DNA of 64,000 bases, from NCBI GenBank assembly GCA_951800145.1, contig CATOJE010000004.1:31689-95688 (forward strand), given 5' to 3'. This document shows positions 44,501 to 53,932 of this stretch, in pieces. Source of the DNA: an uncultured Lachnospiraceae bacterium (GTDB lineage: Bacteria; Bacillota; Clostridia; Lachnospirales; Lachnospiraceae). How positions within the stretch are numbered: the first letter of the stretch is position 1; the number at the start of each line of letters is the position of its first letter. A program made the translations under genes and the position numbers. Below the pieces are notes generated by a model. It ran no database searches. It saw only the letters and a program-made list of their open reading frames with translations, and was not told the origin of the DNA.

Positions 44501-45666
44501 GAAACCCATTATCCGATACCATCGTATCGATTCCGCCCTCTGGAATCCGGAAGTTTTTTGACATTGTCAGCGAGATGAAGGACGCTATTTCCCTGGGAGT
44601 GGGGGAGCCGGATTTTGATACGCCCTGGCATATCCGGGAGGAGGGAATCTATTCCCTGGAGAAGGGAAGAACCTTTTACACCTCCAATGCCGGGCTGAAG
44701 GAGCTGAAAACAGAGATCTGCCACTATTTAAAGCGGCGGATGGAGGTAAGCTATGACCCGGACAAGGAGGTAATGGTTACAGTCGGAGGGAGTGAGGCCA
44801 TTGATATTGCCCTGCGGGCTATGCTGAATCCTGGCGACGAGGTGCTGGTTCCCCAGCCCAGCTATGTCTCCTATGTGCCCTGCGTTACCCTGGCAGGGGG
44901 AAAGCCGGTGATCATCGAACTGGAGGAAAGAGATCAGTTCAAGCTGACCAGAGAGAAGCTTCTGGAAAAGCTTACGCCCCAGACCAAAATCCTGATCCTT
45001 CCCTTCCCCAATAACCCCACCGGGGCGATTATGGAGAGGGAAGAGCTGGAGGTAATAGCAGAGATTGTTAAGGAAAAGGATCTTTTTGTAATTTCCGATG
45101 AGATTTATGGAGAGCTGACCTATAAAAACCAGCATGTGACCATCGCGGCGCTTCCGGGGATGAAAGAGAGATGCGTGTTAATCAATGGCTTTTCCAAGGC
45201 ATACGCCATGACTGGCTGGCGTTTAGGCTACGCATGCGCGCCGGAGATTATTTTAAAGCAAATGTTAAAAATCCATCAGTATGCTATTATGTGCGCCCCT
45301 ACTACCAGCCAGTATGCGGCCGTGTCTGCCTTAAGGAATGGAGACGGGGATGTGGAAATGATGCGGGAGTCCTATAACCAGCGCCGCCGCTTCCTGATGC
45401 ATACCTATGAGGAGATGGGGCTGGAATGCTTTGAGCCCTTTGGCGCCTTCTACACCTTCCCCAATATTAAGCGGTTTGGCATGACCTCTGATGAATTTGC
45501 CACCAGGCTTTTAAGGGAGGAGAAGGTGGCAGTGGTGCCGGGAACGGCTTTTGGAGATTGCGGTGAGGGGTATGTAAGGATTTCCTATGCGTATTCCCTG
45601 AAAAGCCTGAAGGAAGCCCTGGGGAGAATCCAGCGGTTTATCTGCAGGCTGGAGGGGAAGGGATGA
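44497..45666 (+). CDS. PLP-dependent class I/II aminotransferase
   Basis: Fold-type I aminotransferase of 389 residues. Visible are SLGVGEPDFDTP, the substrate-binding PNNPTG, ISDEIYGEL, and the PLP-lysine motif NGFSKAYAMTGWRLGYA. It resembles the PatA/AspC-like group acting on aromatic, aspartate or acyl-amino substrates; which one is not clear. Overlap with the Lrp-type gene suggests a role in amino acid metabolism under its control. It also overlaps trmL by 4 bases. Confidence 0.9.
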   Translation: MRNPLSDTIVSIPPSGIRKFFDIVSEMKDAISLGVGEPDFDTPWHIREEGIYSLEKGRTFYTSNAGLKELKTEICHYLKRRMEVSYDPDKEVMVTVGGSEAIDIALRAMLNPGDEVLVPQPSYVSYVPCVTLAGGKPVIIELEERDQFKLTREKLLEKLTPQTKILILPFPNNPTGAIMEREELEVIAEIVKEKDLFVISDEIYGELTYKNQHVTIAALPGMKERCVLINGFSKAYAMTGWRLGYACAPEIILKQMLKIHQYAIMCAPTTSQYAAVSALRNGDGDVEMMRESYNQRRRFLMHTYEEMGLECFEPFGAFYTFPNIKRFGMTSDEFATRLLREEKVAVVPGTAFGDCGEGYVRISYAYSLKSLKEALGRIQRFICRLEGKG

Positions 45667-46154
45667 TGAATATTGTGCTTTACGAGCCCGAGATGCCGGC
45701 GAATACAGGGAACATCGGGCGGACCTGTGTGGCCACAAATACAAGACTCCATCTGATTGAGCCTCTGGGTTTTAAGATTAATGAAAAGTCCTTAAAGCGG
45801 GCCGGCTTAGATTACTGGGATCAGCTGGATGTAAGGATTTACTGTGATTTTAAGGACTTTCTCGAAAAGAATCCCGGGGCCAGGATTTATATGGCTACCA
45901 CCAAGGCAGAACAGGTTTACACAAAGGCCTCTTATGAACCGGACTGCTATCTGATGTTTGGACCAGAAAGCCGGGGAATCCCTGAGGAGCTCCTGGTGGA
46001 ATACAGGGATACCTGTGTCAGGATACCCATGTGGGGCAGCAGCCGTTCTCTGAATCTGTCTAATTCTGTAGCCATCCTTCTTTATGAGGCGCTGCGTCAG
46101 AATGGCTTTCCGGAAATGACACAAAAGGGGCAGCTTCATCATTTGCACTGGTAA
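45663..46154 (+). CDS. trmL: tRNA (cytidine/uridine-2'-O-)-methyltransferase TrmL
   Basis: SPOUT-class methyltransferase of 163 residues that methylates the ribose of the wobble base (position 34) in tRNA-Leu. It shows the N-terminal ALYEPEMPANTGNIGRT-like stretch (NIVLYEPEMPANTGNIGRTC) and the C-terminal knot (LMFGPESRGIPEEL, IPMWGSSRSLNLSNSVAILLYE). Length is standard. A second in-frame ATG follows at 45666. It is last in the 43.4-46.2 kb operon. Confidence 0.95.
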   Translation: MMNIVLYEPEMPANTGNIGRTCVATNTRLHLIEPLGFKINEKSLKRAGLDYWDQLDVRIYCDFKDFLEKNPGARIYMATTKAEQVYTKASYEPDCYLMFGPESRGIPEELLVEYRDTCVRIPMWGSSRSLNLSNSVAILLYEALRQNGFPEMTQKGQLHHLHW

Positions 46155-46200
46155 TTCATACGCCAGAAGGGAAATGTTTTTGAATGGAATGAATAAAGTA

Positions 46201-46248
46201 CCTGTTTGTTACCTATAATAGAAAAAAATAGGTACAGGCAGGTTTTTT
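46201..46248 (+). terminator. Terminator after trmL that contains the yyaC ribosome binding site
   Basis: CCTGTTTGTTACCTAT (46201-46216) pairs with ATAGGTACAGGCAGG (46228-46242) through Watson-Crick and G-U pairs with one bulge, followed by TTTTTT (46243-46248). The 3' arm includes AGGCAGG, the only plausible ribosome binding site for the gene starting at 46250. A sporulation-type promoter (GAATA at 46191, CTATAAT at 46213) could start inside the left arm. Confidence 0.7.
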
Positions 46249-46249
46249 C

Positions 46250-46861
46250 ATGGGTTTATTCGACTATCTGAGTGTTCATTCGAAACCGGAAATTTATTAT
46301 TATCATACAGGCCCTCAGTTTCATCCGGAGGTTTTGGCAGACCGGCTGCTGGAGCTCATAAGGGAAGAGGAGGAGAAGGGAAAAAGAGGGGTGGTCTTTT
46401 TGTGCATTGGCACAGACCGCTCTACCGGGGACAGCCTGGGGCCTCTGATCGGATACAAGCTAAAGGAGCAGGAGCGGCGGCAGGGACATCAAAGGCGGGC
46501 GGCAGTTCTCGGCACCTTGGAGCGGCCGGTGCATGCTATGAATCTGGAGCAATATCAGGAGTTTGTAATCAGAAATTTTCCAGGGCGTATTGTAATCGCG
46601 GTGGATGCCTCCATCGGCAGCTCAGAGCATGTGGGCTATGTGACCATCGGGAAGGGATCCTTAAAGCCCGGGCTGGGAGTGAGTAAGGAGCTTAGGGAGG
46701 TAGGGGATATTTTTATTACAGGAATCGTGGGAGGCTGCGGAAATTTTGACCCGGTGATGCTTCAAAGCGTGCGGCTGTCCGTAGTAATGCGCATGGCCGA
46801 CTGCATCTGCGAAAGTATTTTTCTTGTCGAAAACTTATGGGATTTTTCTTCTGCCGTTTGA
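46250..46861 (+). CDS. yyaC: YyaC-like spore protease-related protein
   Basis: Protein of 203 residues, DUF1256/YyaC family, structurally related to the germination protease Gpr. The core VVFLCIGTDRSTGDSLGPLIGYKL near residue 45-70, GRIVIAVDASIGS and ITGIVGGCGNFDPVMLQ are the conserved blocks. It is a sporulation gene; molecular role unknown. Its ribosome binding site lies in the stem of the upstream terminator, so expression probably needs a promoter that starts inside that hairpin. Length matches the family. Confidence 0.88.
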   Translation: MGLFDYLSVHSKPEIYYYHTGPQFHPEVLADRLLELIREEEEKGKRGVVFLCIGTDRSTGDSLGPLIGYKLKEQERRQGHQRRAAVLGTLERPVHAMNLEQYQEFVIRNFPGRIVIAVDASIGSSEHVGYVTIGKGSLKPGLGVSKELREVGDIFITGIVGGCGNFDPVMLQSVRLSVVMRMADCICESIFLVENLWDFSSAV

Positions 46862-46950
46862 CATTTTTTTCAAAGAAAATGTGGTATGCTTGTCCGGATG
46901 ATAAAGTGGAACGGTTTTACCGGCCATAATAAAGAAAGCAGGGTGAGCAT

Positions 46951-48300
46951 ATGGGTGAATTATATGAGCCTTATCCCAAGCTGCCAAAAAATATACGGCA
47001 GATTGGAGAGCGGGATGATATTGTCAGAGTATATGTAGAAGACTATGTAAACACGTATTTAAAGCGGCTGTTTCCTAAAGGGGGACAAGATCTGCGGGCA
47101 GGGCTTCTCCTTGGGAATCTGGAGGATCATGGGGGAGTTCCCTATGTCTTTATCGATGGCGCCCTGGAGATGGAGGGTATTACCCAGGAGGGGGAGCAGG
47201 TGGTTTTTACCGAGGAGGCGTGGAAGCGCGCCTATCAGGCGGTAGAGGAAATGTTTCCTAAGCGCACAGTACAGGGCTGGTTTTTATGCGGTGTGCCTGG
47301 ATGCCAGCTGAGCCCGCTAAACTATTGGAAGCAGCACAGCCAATATTTTGCCGGCCAAAGTAAGGTGATGTACTTAAACAGCGGCTTGGAAGGGGAGGAA
47401 GCCCTTTACATAACCTCCAGTGACGGATTTTATAAGCTGCGGGGACACTGCATCTACTATGAGAGAAATCAAATGATGCAGGACTACATGGTGGCGCGAA
47501 AGGACAGCCGTCCGGTGGAAGCTGGCGGAAGTGATCCGGTCATCCGGGATTTCCGCCGTAAAATGGAACAGAAAAAGGAGCGGGCTGGCAGTCAGAACCG
47601 CACCATACAGACACTGCGGGGCCTGTGTGCCTGTCTGGCGATTCTGGCCCTGGCAGGCGGGGTGGCGGCCTTTAACAGCTTTGAACGGATGCGGGATATG
47701 GAGGCGGTTATGGCCTCTGTGCTCCCGGATGCAGATGCCATCGCCAATGCAGGAAAGGATACCTTTTCCTGGATCCTGGGAAGCCCTCAGGAGGAAAGCA
47801 GGTCAAAAGAAGAAGCAAGTCAGAAATTCTACGACTCTAATGGTGTAATTATCGAAGAAGCCTCTGGGGATGTCTACCCCACTATAGCATACCAACAGGA
47901 AAAAATAGAAGAAGCCATACAGGAAACAGGCGGGGATATGCCGGAACCAATGGATGACGCCGGCAGTGTGCCAGAAGGAGCGGCGGCGCCGGGAGAAACC
48001 GGCCAATCAGAGACAGCAGCCAGCAGCGAACCAGAGCCTGCCGAGGAAGCTCTGGCCGAGGGGGAGATCCTTGAGGAGTCACAGGAGGCTGCCCCGGATG
48101 CGGCGGAGGCCGGGGCAAAGCCGGTCCAGCTGGAGCCAGCTCCTGGCCAAAGTGTTTATGTAGTACAGGAGGGGGAGACCTTGTATGGAATCTGCTTTCA
48201 GCTATACCAGAACCTAAGCAAGGTGGATGAGATCTGTGAAATCAATGGTCTGGAGGACGTAAATGTGCTGGAGGCAGGGCGAAGATTGATCATCCCTTGA
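46951..48300 (+). CDS. Single-pass membrane protein with C-terminal LysM domain
   Basis: Protein of 449 residues. Residues 1-205 are a cytosolic-looking domain of unknown fold (starts GELYEPYPKLPKNIRQIGERDD), followed by one membrane span (~225-245, LCACLAILALAGG), an acidic Glu/Ala/Pro-rich linker and a LysM motif at the C-terminus (VVQEGETLYGICFQLYQN, then NGLEDVNVLEAGRRLIIP). The LysM would bind peptidoglycan outside the cell or between forespore membranes. Proteins of this form are common in Lachnospiraceae; function is unknown. Confidence 0.78.
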   Translation: MGELYEPYPKLPKNIRQIGERDDIVRVYVEDYVNTYLKRLFPKGGQDLRAGLLLGNLEDHGGVPYVFIDGALEMEGITQEGEQVVFTEEAWKRAYQAVEEMFPKRTVQGWFLCGVPGCQLSPLNYWKQHSQYFAGQSKVMYLNSGLEGEEALYITSSDGFYKLRGHCIYYERNQMMQDYMVARKDSRPVEAGGSDPVIRDFRRKMEQKKERAGSQNRTIQTLRGLCACLAILALAGGVAAFNSFERMRDMEAVMASVLPDADAIANAGKDTFSWILGSPQEESRSKEEASQKFYDSNGVIIEEASGDVYPTIAYQQEKIEEAIQETGGDMPEPMDDAGSVPEGAAAPGETGQSETAASSEPEPAEEALAEGEILEESQEAAPDAAEAGAKPVQLEPAPGQSVYVVQEGETLYGICFQLYQNLSKVDEICEINGLEDVNVLEAGRRLIIP

Positions 48301-48385
48301 CATGGAGGATAAAAAAGATAATGCGTTTTTCCTAAATCTGTTGTATAATAAAAAAACGCAGAACAGGAGAAAGTAAACAATACCC

Positions 48386-49693
48386 ATGGAAGAGTTGAAT
48401 TCGATTAACCGGGAACTGAAAAAGCAGCAGCTGAGAAAGCAAATCGTACAAAATCCTGCGCAGATGCATCCCATATCCGGGGACTACCATGATCCAGAGG
48501 AGGAAGAAGCAAAGCCCAGCCAGCCACGTCTGTCATTCCGCCGCAGTGCAACAGTAGGCGGGGTGATCCTTTTGATTGCAGCCGTTCTTACCGGCGGAGT
48601 GATCTACTGGAGAACATACCACCAATATGCAGAGTACAGCGTATCCTGGGAGGCGGAGCTTAAGGCCGGGGAGGATGGAGCCAGGACAGAGGGCAGTTTT
48701 ACCGGATATGTTAATTTTGGTGAAAATATAATTAAGTATACAAAGGATGGGGCTTCTTATATCGATGCCAGAGGGAAAACCGTCTGGATACAGGCCTATG
48801 AGATGAAGTCCCCTGTTGTGGCAGTAAACGGGGATTATATTGCCATCGCGGATCAGCAGGGCAACAGCATTTATATTTGTGATAAGAATGGCTGCCAGGG
48901 GGTTGCCACTACCCTGCTTCCCATTTTAAAGGTGAGTGTTTCCGCCAAAGGGCTGGCGGCCGCTATTTTAGAGGATGCAAAGTCGAATTATATCACTATG
49001 TTTCAGAAAAACGGGGAACCACTTGATATTACTATTAAGGTGCGCCTTTCAGGAAATGGCTATCCCCTGGACTTTAGCCTGTCCCCGGATGGGACGCAGA
49101 TGATCTGTTCCTATATGTATCTGAGGCAGGGGATGCTGGACTGCCGGGTGGTTTTTTATAATTTTTCTGAAATCGGGAAAAATGAATCACCCTTCCGTCT
49201 GGTAGGCGGCTTTGATGAGGATTTTACCGGAAGTATGGTTCCGCGGGTGCAATTTTTAAATGATGAATATTCCTTTGCCTGCTCGGATAAAGGACTTTCC
49301 TTCTTCAGCTCAAAGAATCTTGCCTCACCAGAGCTGCTGGCCCAGGCAGCGGTGGAAAGTGAGATTCAAAGTCTGTTTTATTCGGACAGCTATGTGGGTG
49401 TGGTGGTGCAAAACGGTGCGGGGGAGGCTCCATACCGGATGGAGGTTTACCGGCCTGACGGCAGGCTGGTGATGGAAAAGGAATTTAACTTTCCTTATCA
49501 GTATGTGTCCATCGACGGGGATCAGATCCTTATGTGGAATGATAGCAGCCTTCAGGTATATAATTTATCCGGGGTGGAAAAGTTTCATGGAACCTTTGAT
49601 TTTGTGATTTCCAGGGTGATGGCGGGGCGGTTTGCTAATAGCTACCGGATCGTCAGCCCACAGAAGATAACCGAGATTACGCTTCAAAAATAA
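48386..49693 (+). CDS. DUF5711-type membrane-anchored beta-propeller-like protein
   Basis: Protein of 435 residues. The first ~50 residues are cytosolic and charged, one membrane span follows (~58-75, GGVILLIAAVLTGGVIYW), and the remaining ~350 residues face outward with repeating beta patterns (VAVNGDYIAIADQQGNSIYI, LDFSLSPDGTQMICSYMY) typical of WD-like or PQQ-like propellers. This matches DUF5711. No function is known. It has its own short leader after the LysM gene, with TATAAT near 48343. Confidence 0.75.
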   Translation: MEELNSINRELKKQQLRKQIVQNPAQMHPISGDYHDPEEEEAKPSQPRLSFRRSATVGGVILLIAAVLTGGVIYWRTYHQYAEYSVSWEAELKAGEDGARTEGSFTGYVNFGENIIKYTKDGASYIDARGKTVWIQAYEMKSPVVAVNGDYIAIADQQGNSIYICDKNGCQGVATTLLPILKVSVSAKGLAAAILEDAKSNYITMFQKNGEPLDITIKVRLSGNGYPLDFSLSPDGTQMICSYMYLRQGMLDCRVVFYNFSEIGKNESPFRLVGGFDEDFTGSMVPRVQFLNDEYSFACSDKGLSFFSSKNLASPELLAQAAVESEIQSLFYSDSYVGVVVQNGAGEAPYRMEVYRPDGRLVMEKEFNFPYQYVSIDGDQILMWNDSSLQVYNLSGVEKFHGTFDFVISRVMAGRFANSYRIVSPQKITEITLQK

Positions 49694-49726
49694 ATTATTT
49701 TATAGCGTTTAGGAAGGGAGAATAAC

Positions 49727-50671
49727 ATGGAGAAAAAATGCATTGGAATCGACATTGGAGGAACTACGGTAAAAATCGGGATTTTTGAGACAGACGGCTC
49801 GCTCCTGGAGAAGTGGGAGGTCCCTACCAGGAAGGAAGAGCAGGGAAAATACATTTTGCCGGATGTGGCAGCATCTATATTAGAAAAGCTTTCTCAAATG
49901 GGGATTCAAAAGGAGGATGTGGCCGGCGCAGGCATGGGAGTGCCGGGGCCGGTACTTCCAGACGGCTATGTGGAGGTCTGTGTGAACCTGGGCTGGAGGG
50001 ATATGAATCCTCAGGAGGAGCTTGGACGGCTTTTAGGCGGGATTCCGGTATCCAGTGGGAATGACGCGAATGTAGCAGCTCTGGGAGAGATGTGGCAGGG
50101 AGGCGGAAAGGGATACCGGGATATCGTTATGGTAACTCTGGGAACCGGAGTAGGCGGCGGCGTCATCATCAATGAGTCCATTGTGGCAGGCCGCCATGGC
50201 CTGGGAGGAGAGATCGGCCATATCCATGTCCGGGATGAGGAGAAGGAGCACTGTAACTGCGGCGGTATGGGATGCCTGGAGCAGGTGGCCTCTGCCACCG
50301 GGATCGCCAGGGAAGCCAGGCGAACTATGGCTAAGGAAGAGCGGCCCTCTGCCATGAGGAAATTTGGGGATCAGATTACAGCAAAGGATGTGCTGGACTG
50401 TGCCAAGGCAGGGGATGCCATGGCGCTGGAGGTGATGGAGACGGTAGGACGCTTTTTAGGGCTGGCCCTCTCTCAGATCGCCCTGACTGTGGATCCGGAG
50501 GCCTTTGTTATCGGAGGAGGCGTGTCTAAGGCAGGCCAGTTCCTCATTGATATCATAGAGAAGTATTATAAAAGATATACAGCGATTTCTCAGAATACTG
50601 GCATTTTAACGCTGGCTAAGCTGGGGAATGACGCCGGGATTTATGGTGCAGCCCGTCTGATGCTGGGATAA
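49727..50671 (+). CDS. glcK: ROK-family glucokinase
   Basis: Glucokinase of 314 residues phosphorylating glucose with ATP. Motifs include the N-terminal phosphate loop GIDIGGTTVKIGIF, GVPGPVLPDG, the sugar-binding NDANVAALGE, TLGTGVGGGVI, the ROK zinc/signature region HCNCGGMGCLEQVAS, and a C-terminal VIGGGVSKAG. Length is typical. It would feed glucose into glycolysis together with the glucose 6-phosphate expected from the Amadori locus, though it is not linked to it. A bidirectional terminator follows. Confidence 0.95.
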   Translation: MEKKCIGIDIGGTTVKIGIFETDGSLLEKWEVPTRKEEQGKYILPDVAASILEKLSQMGIQKEDVAGAGMGVPGPVLPDGYVEVCVNLGWRDMNPQEELGRLLGGIPVSSGNDANVAALGEMWQGGGKGYRDIVMVTLGTGVGGGVIINESIVAGRHGLGGEIGHIHVRDEEKEHCNCGGMGCLEQVASATGIAREARRTMAKEERPSAMRKFGDQITAKDVLDCAKAGDAMALEVMETVGRFLGLALSQIALTVDPEAFVIGGGVSKAGQFLIDIIEKYYKRYTAISQNTGILTLAKLGNDAGIYGAARLMLG

Positions 50672-50690
50672 GGCTGTATGGCGGAGAATA

Positions 50691-50742
50691 AAACACAGCC
50701 TCAGTTAAAAGCAGAAAACTGCCTTTGACTGAGGCTGTGTTT
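50691..50742. terminator. Bidirectional terminator between glcK and the wall-binding gene
   Basis: AAACACAGCCTCAGT and ACTGAGGCTGTGTTT form a perfect 15-bp stem with an internal secondary hairpin. Confidence 0.95.
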
Positions 50743-50743
50743 G

Positions 50744-51715
50744 TTATTTCGGGGCCCATGCCCCATTTTCATCAACAAAGAATCCGTCAGGAGTGGTGGT
50801 ATTGACCAGCATCTTGCCATCATTTCCCACATAGTAACGGTCTACCCACTGGTTCGTGAGACGGTATCCAAGCTCATTAAAATAATACCAGCCTCCGTCG
50901 ATCTCCCGCCACTGGCTTTTGGGAATTTCACCTGTGGTATATTGATACCATGCGCCGATGGAATCCTCCAGCCACTGCCCGGGAACACCGCTGTCTTCTG
51001 TGGCGTGCTCCTTAATGTATGCCAGCTTGGCTTCATCCACTACCAGCACCGGGGAGGTCTCCCAATCACTGCTTTTCGTCTTCCGGAAGCGGCCATTGGC
51101 CTTGACCTGGAAGGTATAGTTTCCGGTCTTGGTGATCTTGGTGGAAAGGTTATAAACCGTAGTTTCTGTGGTAGGCGCGCTGGAGGAGGTTACGGCCTGT
51201 CCGTCCTTGCGGATCCGTACCGAATAGTTCCCCGCCCCGGGAACGCTATCCCATGTGGCGATGCCGGTGTCTGTCCAGGCCAGGTTCTCAGGGCTTAAAA
51301 GCTCTCCCTCACCCAGATCCTTTAAGCGGACCGCCAGGGTCATAACCGAATTGCTGTTGCTTCGGGCTGCCTCCTGGAACATAGCGCCTTCGCCCTCTAA
51401 GGAAAAGTATTTTTCTTTAATGCTGGTGAAATAGTAATCCTCCTGGGCCTCTAACACCACCACCGCACAAGGATGGGAGGAATTTTTCGTGCCCTCTGGA
51501 AACAGATCTACGCTGCGGACCTCATAAACGCTGTCCCCACACTCCACATCTAGTTCAGACCAGCTGTCCTCATCCATGCTGAAGGATAGGGTGACCTGTT
51601 CGATCTTCTCCCTAGCATATGCGGCAGCCGGGAATAAGGCAGTAAGAAAGCTTGCTGCCATCATCAATGAAACCAGTGATTTTGCCTTTCTCAATGGATA
51701 ATGCCTCCTTTTCAA
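50744..51715 (-). CDS. Secreted protein with choline-binding-type repeats
   Basis: Exported protein of 323 residues: signal peptide (RKAKSLVSLMMAASFLTALFPAAAYA, split cleavage near residue 34), a central Ig- or fibronectin-like region (~40-220), and C-terminal cell-wall-binding repeats of the GWYYFNELGYRLTNQW type, followed by NDGKMLVN and DGFFVDENGAWAP. Such repeats bind choline or other wall glycans. No catalytic domain is visible, so it may be a surface adhesin or scaffold. It stands alone between two convergent transcripts. Confidence 0.78.
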   Translation of the reverse strand: MKRRHYPLRKAKSLVSLMMAASFLTALFPAAAYAREKIEQVTLSFSMDEDSWSELDVECGDSVYEVRSVDLFPEGTKNSSHPCAVVVLEAQEDYYFTSIKEKYFSLEGEGAMFQEAARSNSNSVMTLAVRLKDLGEGELLSPENLAWTDTGIATWDSVPGAGNYSVRIRKDGQAVTSSSAPTTETTVYNLSTKITKTGNYTFQVKANGRFRKTKSSDWETSPVLVVDEAKLAYIKEHATEDSGVPGQWLEDSIGAWYQYTTGEIPKSQWREIDGGWYYFNELGYRLTNQWVDRYYVGNDGKMLVNTTTPDGFFVDENGAWAPK

Positions 51716-51785
51716 AAATTTCTGTTATTTTCTTGATTATACCATAGGTTTGCAGTTTGGGAAACGAAAAAATCTTTCTGTATTC

Positions 51786-53189
51786 TTACAAATTTGTAGG
51801 CCTGGGGAGGCTGAATATAAACTCCGTGCCCACGCCTTCTGTGCTGATAACATCGATATTCTCCCCATGGGCCTGTATGATCTCCTTAACAATGGAAAGC
51901 CCCAGCCCAGTGCCCTTTTTATCCTTTCCCCGGGAAATGTCCGTCTTGTAAAAGCGCTCCCAGATCTTCTTAATACTGTCCTTGGGGATCCCGATGCCGG
52001 TATCCTTTACTGAGACGAAAATCTTTTCATGCTTTGGCGCTGCCTGGATGTAAATGGTGGCGCCGTTTTGGCTGAACTTGATGGCATTGTCAATGAGATT
52101 ATACAAAACCTGCTGGATCTTCCCCAGCTCTCCGTATACCATCTGAATATTGTCCCCGAAGGTGAGCTCAAAGGACAAATTCCGCTGGCTGCATACCACC
52201 TCAAAGGAAGCGGCGGTGTCCTTGATCACCCGGTTTATGTCAAAATTCGTGCGGAACAAAAGCCCCTTGCTGTCCAGGGAGTTTAAGGTAAGCATTCCCT
52301 GGGTCAGCTTGTTTAAGCGCTCAGTCTCTGTGATTACCCGGTTTAAATACTTTTCCTGCATTTCCGGCGGGATGGTTCCGTCCAGAATGGCCTCCAGAAA
52401 GCCCTTAATCGAGGTAAGAGGGGAACGGAAGTCATGGGAAACATTGGCGATGAATGTCTTCTGGTACTCCTCCATCTGATTTAATTTGTCTGACATGTAG
52501 TTCAGAGTTTCCGCCAGGTATCCCATTTCATCATGGGAGGCCAGCTGAATCCGGTATTCCAGATTTCCAGCGGCATATTCATTGGCCCCTGCTGTAATTT
52601 TCTTTAAGGGAAAGTATACGGTCAGGGTGAAAATCAAAAGGATGATTAAAGAGAGAATAAAAATAATGCCGTAGGTAAGATATACCATATCCAGAATCCG
52701 GTCCCTTGAGGCCTGAAGCTGGCTTATAGGCATATGGATCAGCACATAGCCGTAAATCGTATAATTTCCGGCAATGGGGGCGGATACACTAAGCACGTCA
52801 TAAGGGAAGGTGCCGTAAAAGTTACCGATTCCGTAGTTTCGGTTTCCCAGCGCGGTAGGGTCAAAATCCACCGACAAGCCTTTTCGGGAGCCATTCTCCG
52901 AATCTACAGTGACCGTACCTGACCGGTTTACCACCCAGATCTCCGACTGAAGGGAAGGAGACAGGATGGTGAGCTGGTTGGAGACAGTTTCCAGCCTCGG
53001 CGTCTTCCCATTGTAAACAGCGCCGCAGTCTGCGGCCAGCCGGTTTGCCTCATCATAGAGAAGCTCTGCCTTTTCCCGGAGGAGATAGTCGTAGGTGACA
53101 TCCGAGGAAAAGGTACTGATAAGGAGAAACCCCAGCATGCCGAAGATAACATATCCCAGGATGAACTTGTAGTACAGGGAGCGGTTCAT
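51786..53189 (-). CDS. Membrane sensor histidine kinase
   Basis: Kinase of 467 residues. Two membrane spans (about 8-30 and 165-190) flank an extracellular sensor domain, then HAMP (~190-240), the dimerisation/H-box ANVSHDFRSPLTSIKGF (~255-270), and the ATPase domain with NLIDNAIKFS, DTGIGIPKDS and GTGLGLSIVKEI. It autophosphorylates on the His and passes phosphate to the regulator encoded just upstream. The genes overlap by 4 bases. Signal unknown. Confidence 0.93.
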   Translation of the reverse strand: MNRSLYYKFILGYVIFGMLGFLLISTFSSDVTYDYLLREKAELLYDEANRLAADCGAVYNGKTPRLETVSNQLTILSPSLQSEIWVVNRSGTVTVDSENGSRKGLSVDFDPTALGNRNYGIGNFYGTFPYDVLSVSAPIAGNYTIYGYVLIHMPISQLQASRDRILDMVYLTYGIIFILSLIILLIFTLTVYFPLKKITAGANEYAAGNLEYRIQLASHDEMGYLAETLNYMSDKLNQMEEYQKTFIANVSHDFRSPLTSIKGFLEAILDGTIPPEMQEKYLNRVITETERLNKLTQGMLTLNSLDSKGLLFRTNFDINRVIKDTAASFEVVCSQRNLSFELTFGDNIQMVYGELGKIQQVLYNLIDNAIKFSQNGATIYIQAAPKHEKIFVSVKDTGIGIPKDSIKKIWERFYKTDISRGKDKKGTGLGLSIVKEIIQAHGENIDVISTEGVGTEFIFSLPRPTNL

Positions 53190-53896
53190 CGCTTAACCTC
53201 GAACTTATAGCCGATTCCCCAGACTGTGGACAGGGACCAGCTTTTATGATCCTTAATCTTTTCACGGAGACGTTTAATATGGACATCAACCGTTCGGGTA
53301 TCTCCGATGTATTCGTATCCCCAGATGTGGTCTAAGAGCTGCTCCCTGGTAAATACCTGATTGGGGGAGGAGGCTAAAAAGTATAAAAGCTCCAGCTCCT
53401 TTGGCGGCATTTCTACGGAGCGCCCCATGTAGATAACAGAGTAATTTGTCAGGTTTACAATTAAATCCGGGTATTCCACGTAATCCCCCTGCTGATCCGT
53501 AGAGTGGGAGGGAACTGCGGGGACAGCCTGATAGCGGCGCAGCACAGCCTTCACCCGGGCCACCAGCTCCTTTGAGTCAAAGGGCTTAATCATGTAATCG
53601 TCGGCGCCCAGCTCCAGGCCTAAAACCTTGTCAAAGATTTCTCCTTTGGCTGAGAGCATGATGATGGGCACCTGGGAGGTCATCCTGAGCTCCCGACAGA
53701 CCTGATAGCCGTCAATGCCGGGAAGCATCAGGTCTAATAGAACCAGATGGGGCTTAAAGCCAGGGAAGACCTGAAGAGCCTCCTCGCCGTCGCCCACGAT
53801 CCGGGTTTCATAGCATTCTTTTAATAAATACAGGGAAATTAACTCTGCGATGTTGGCATCATCGTCAACAATCAAAATTCTTTGCTTTTCTGCCAA
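53186..53896 (-). CDS. OmpR-family response regulator
   Basis: Response regulator of 236 residues: receiver domain with acidic pair DDD, phosphorylated Asp in LVLLDLMLPGIDGY (~D54), Lys in MIKPFD, and a C-terminal winged-helix DNA-binding domain (FTREQLLDHIWGYEYIGDTRTVDVHIKRLREK). It pairs with the histidine kinase just downstream. Regulated genes are unknown. It lies 36 bases after mutS2 on the same strand. Confidence 0.95.
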   Translation of the reverse strand: MAEKQRILIVDDDANIAELISLYLLKECYETRIVGDGEEALQVFPGFKPHLVLLDLMLPGIDGYQVCRELRMTSQVPIIMLSAKGEIFDKVLGLELGADDYMIKPFDSKELVARVKAVLRRYQAVPAVPSHSTDQQGDYVEYPDLIVNLTNYSVIYMGRSVEMPPKELELLYFLASSPNQVFTREQLLDHIWGYEYIGDTRTVDVHIKRLREKIKDHKSWSLSTVWGIGYKFEVKR

Positions 53897-53932
53897 GGGA
53901 AGCCTCCTTTATCTGTTCTCCAGTAATATATG

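Noticed and set aside
50741..51298. Plus-strand frame of 185 codons opposite the wall-binding protein gene
   Set aside because: It begins within a terminator and is antisense to a gene with clear signal peptide and repeats.
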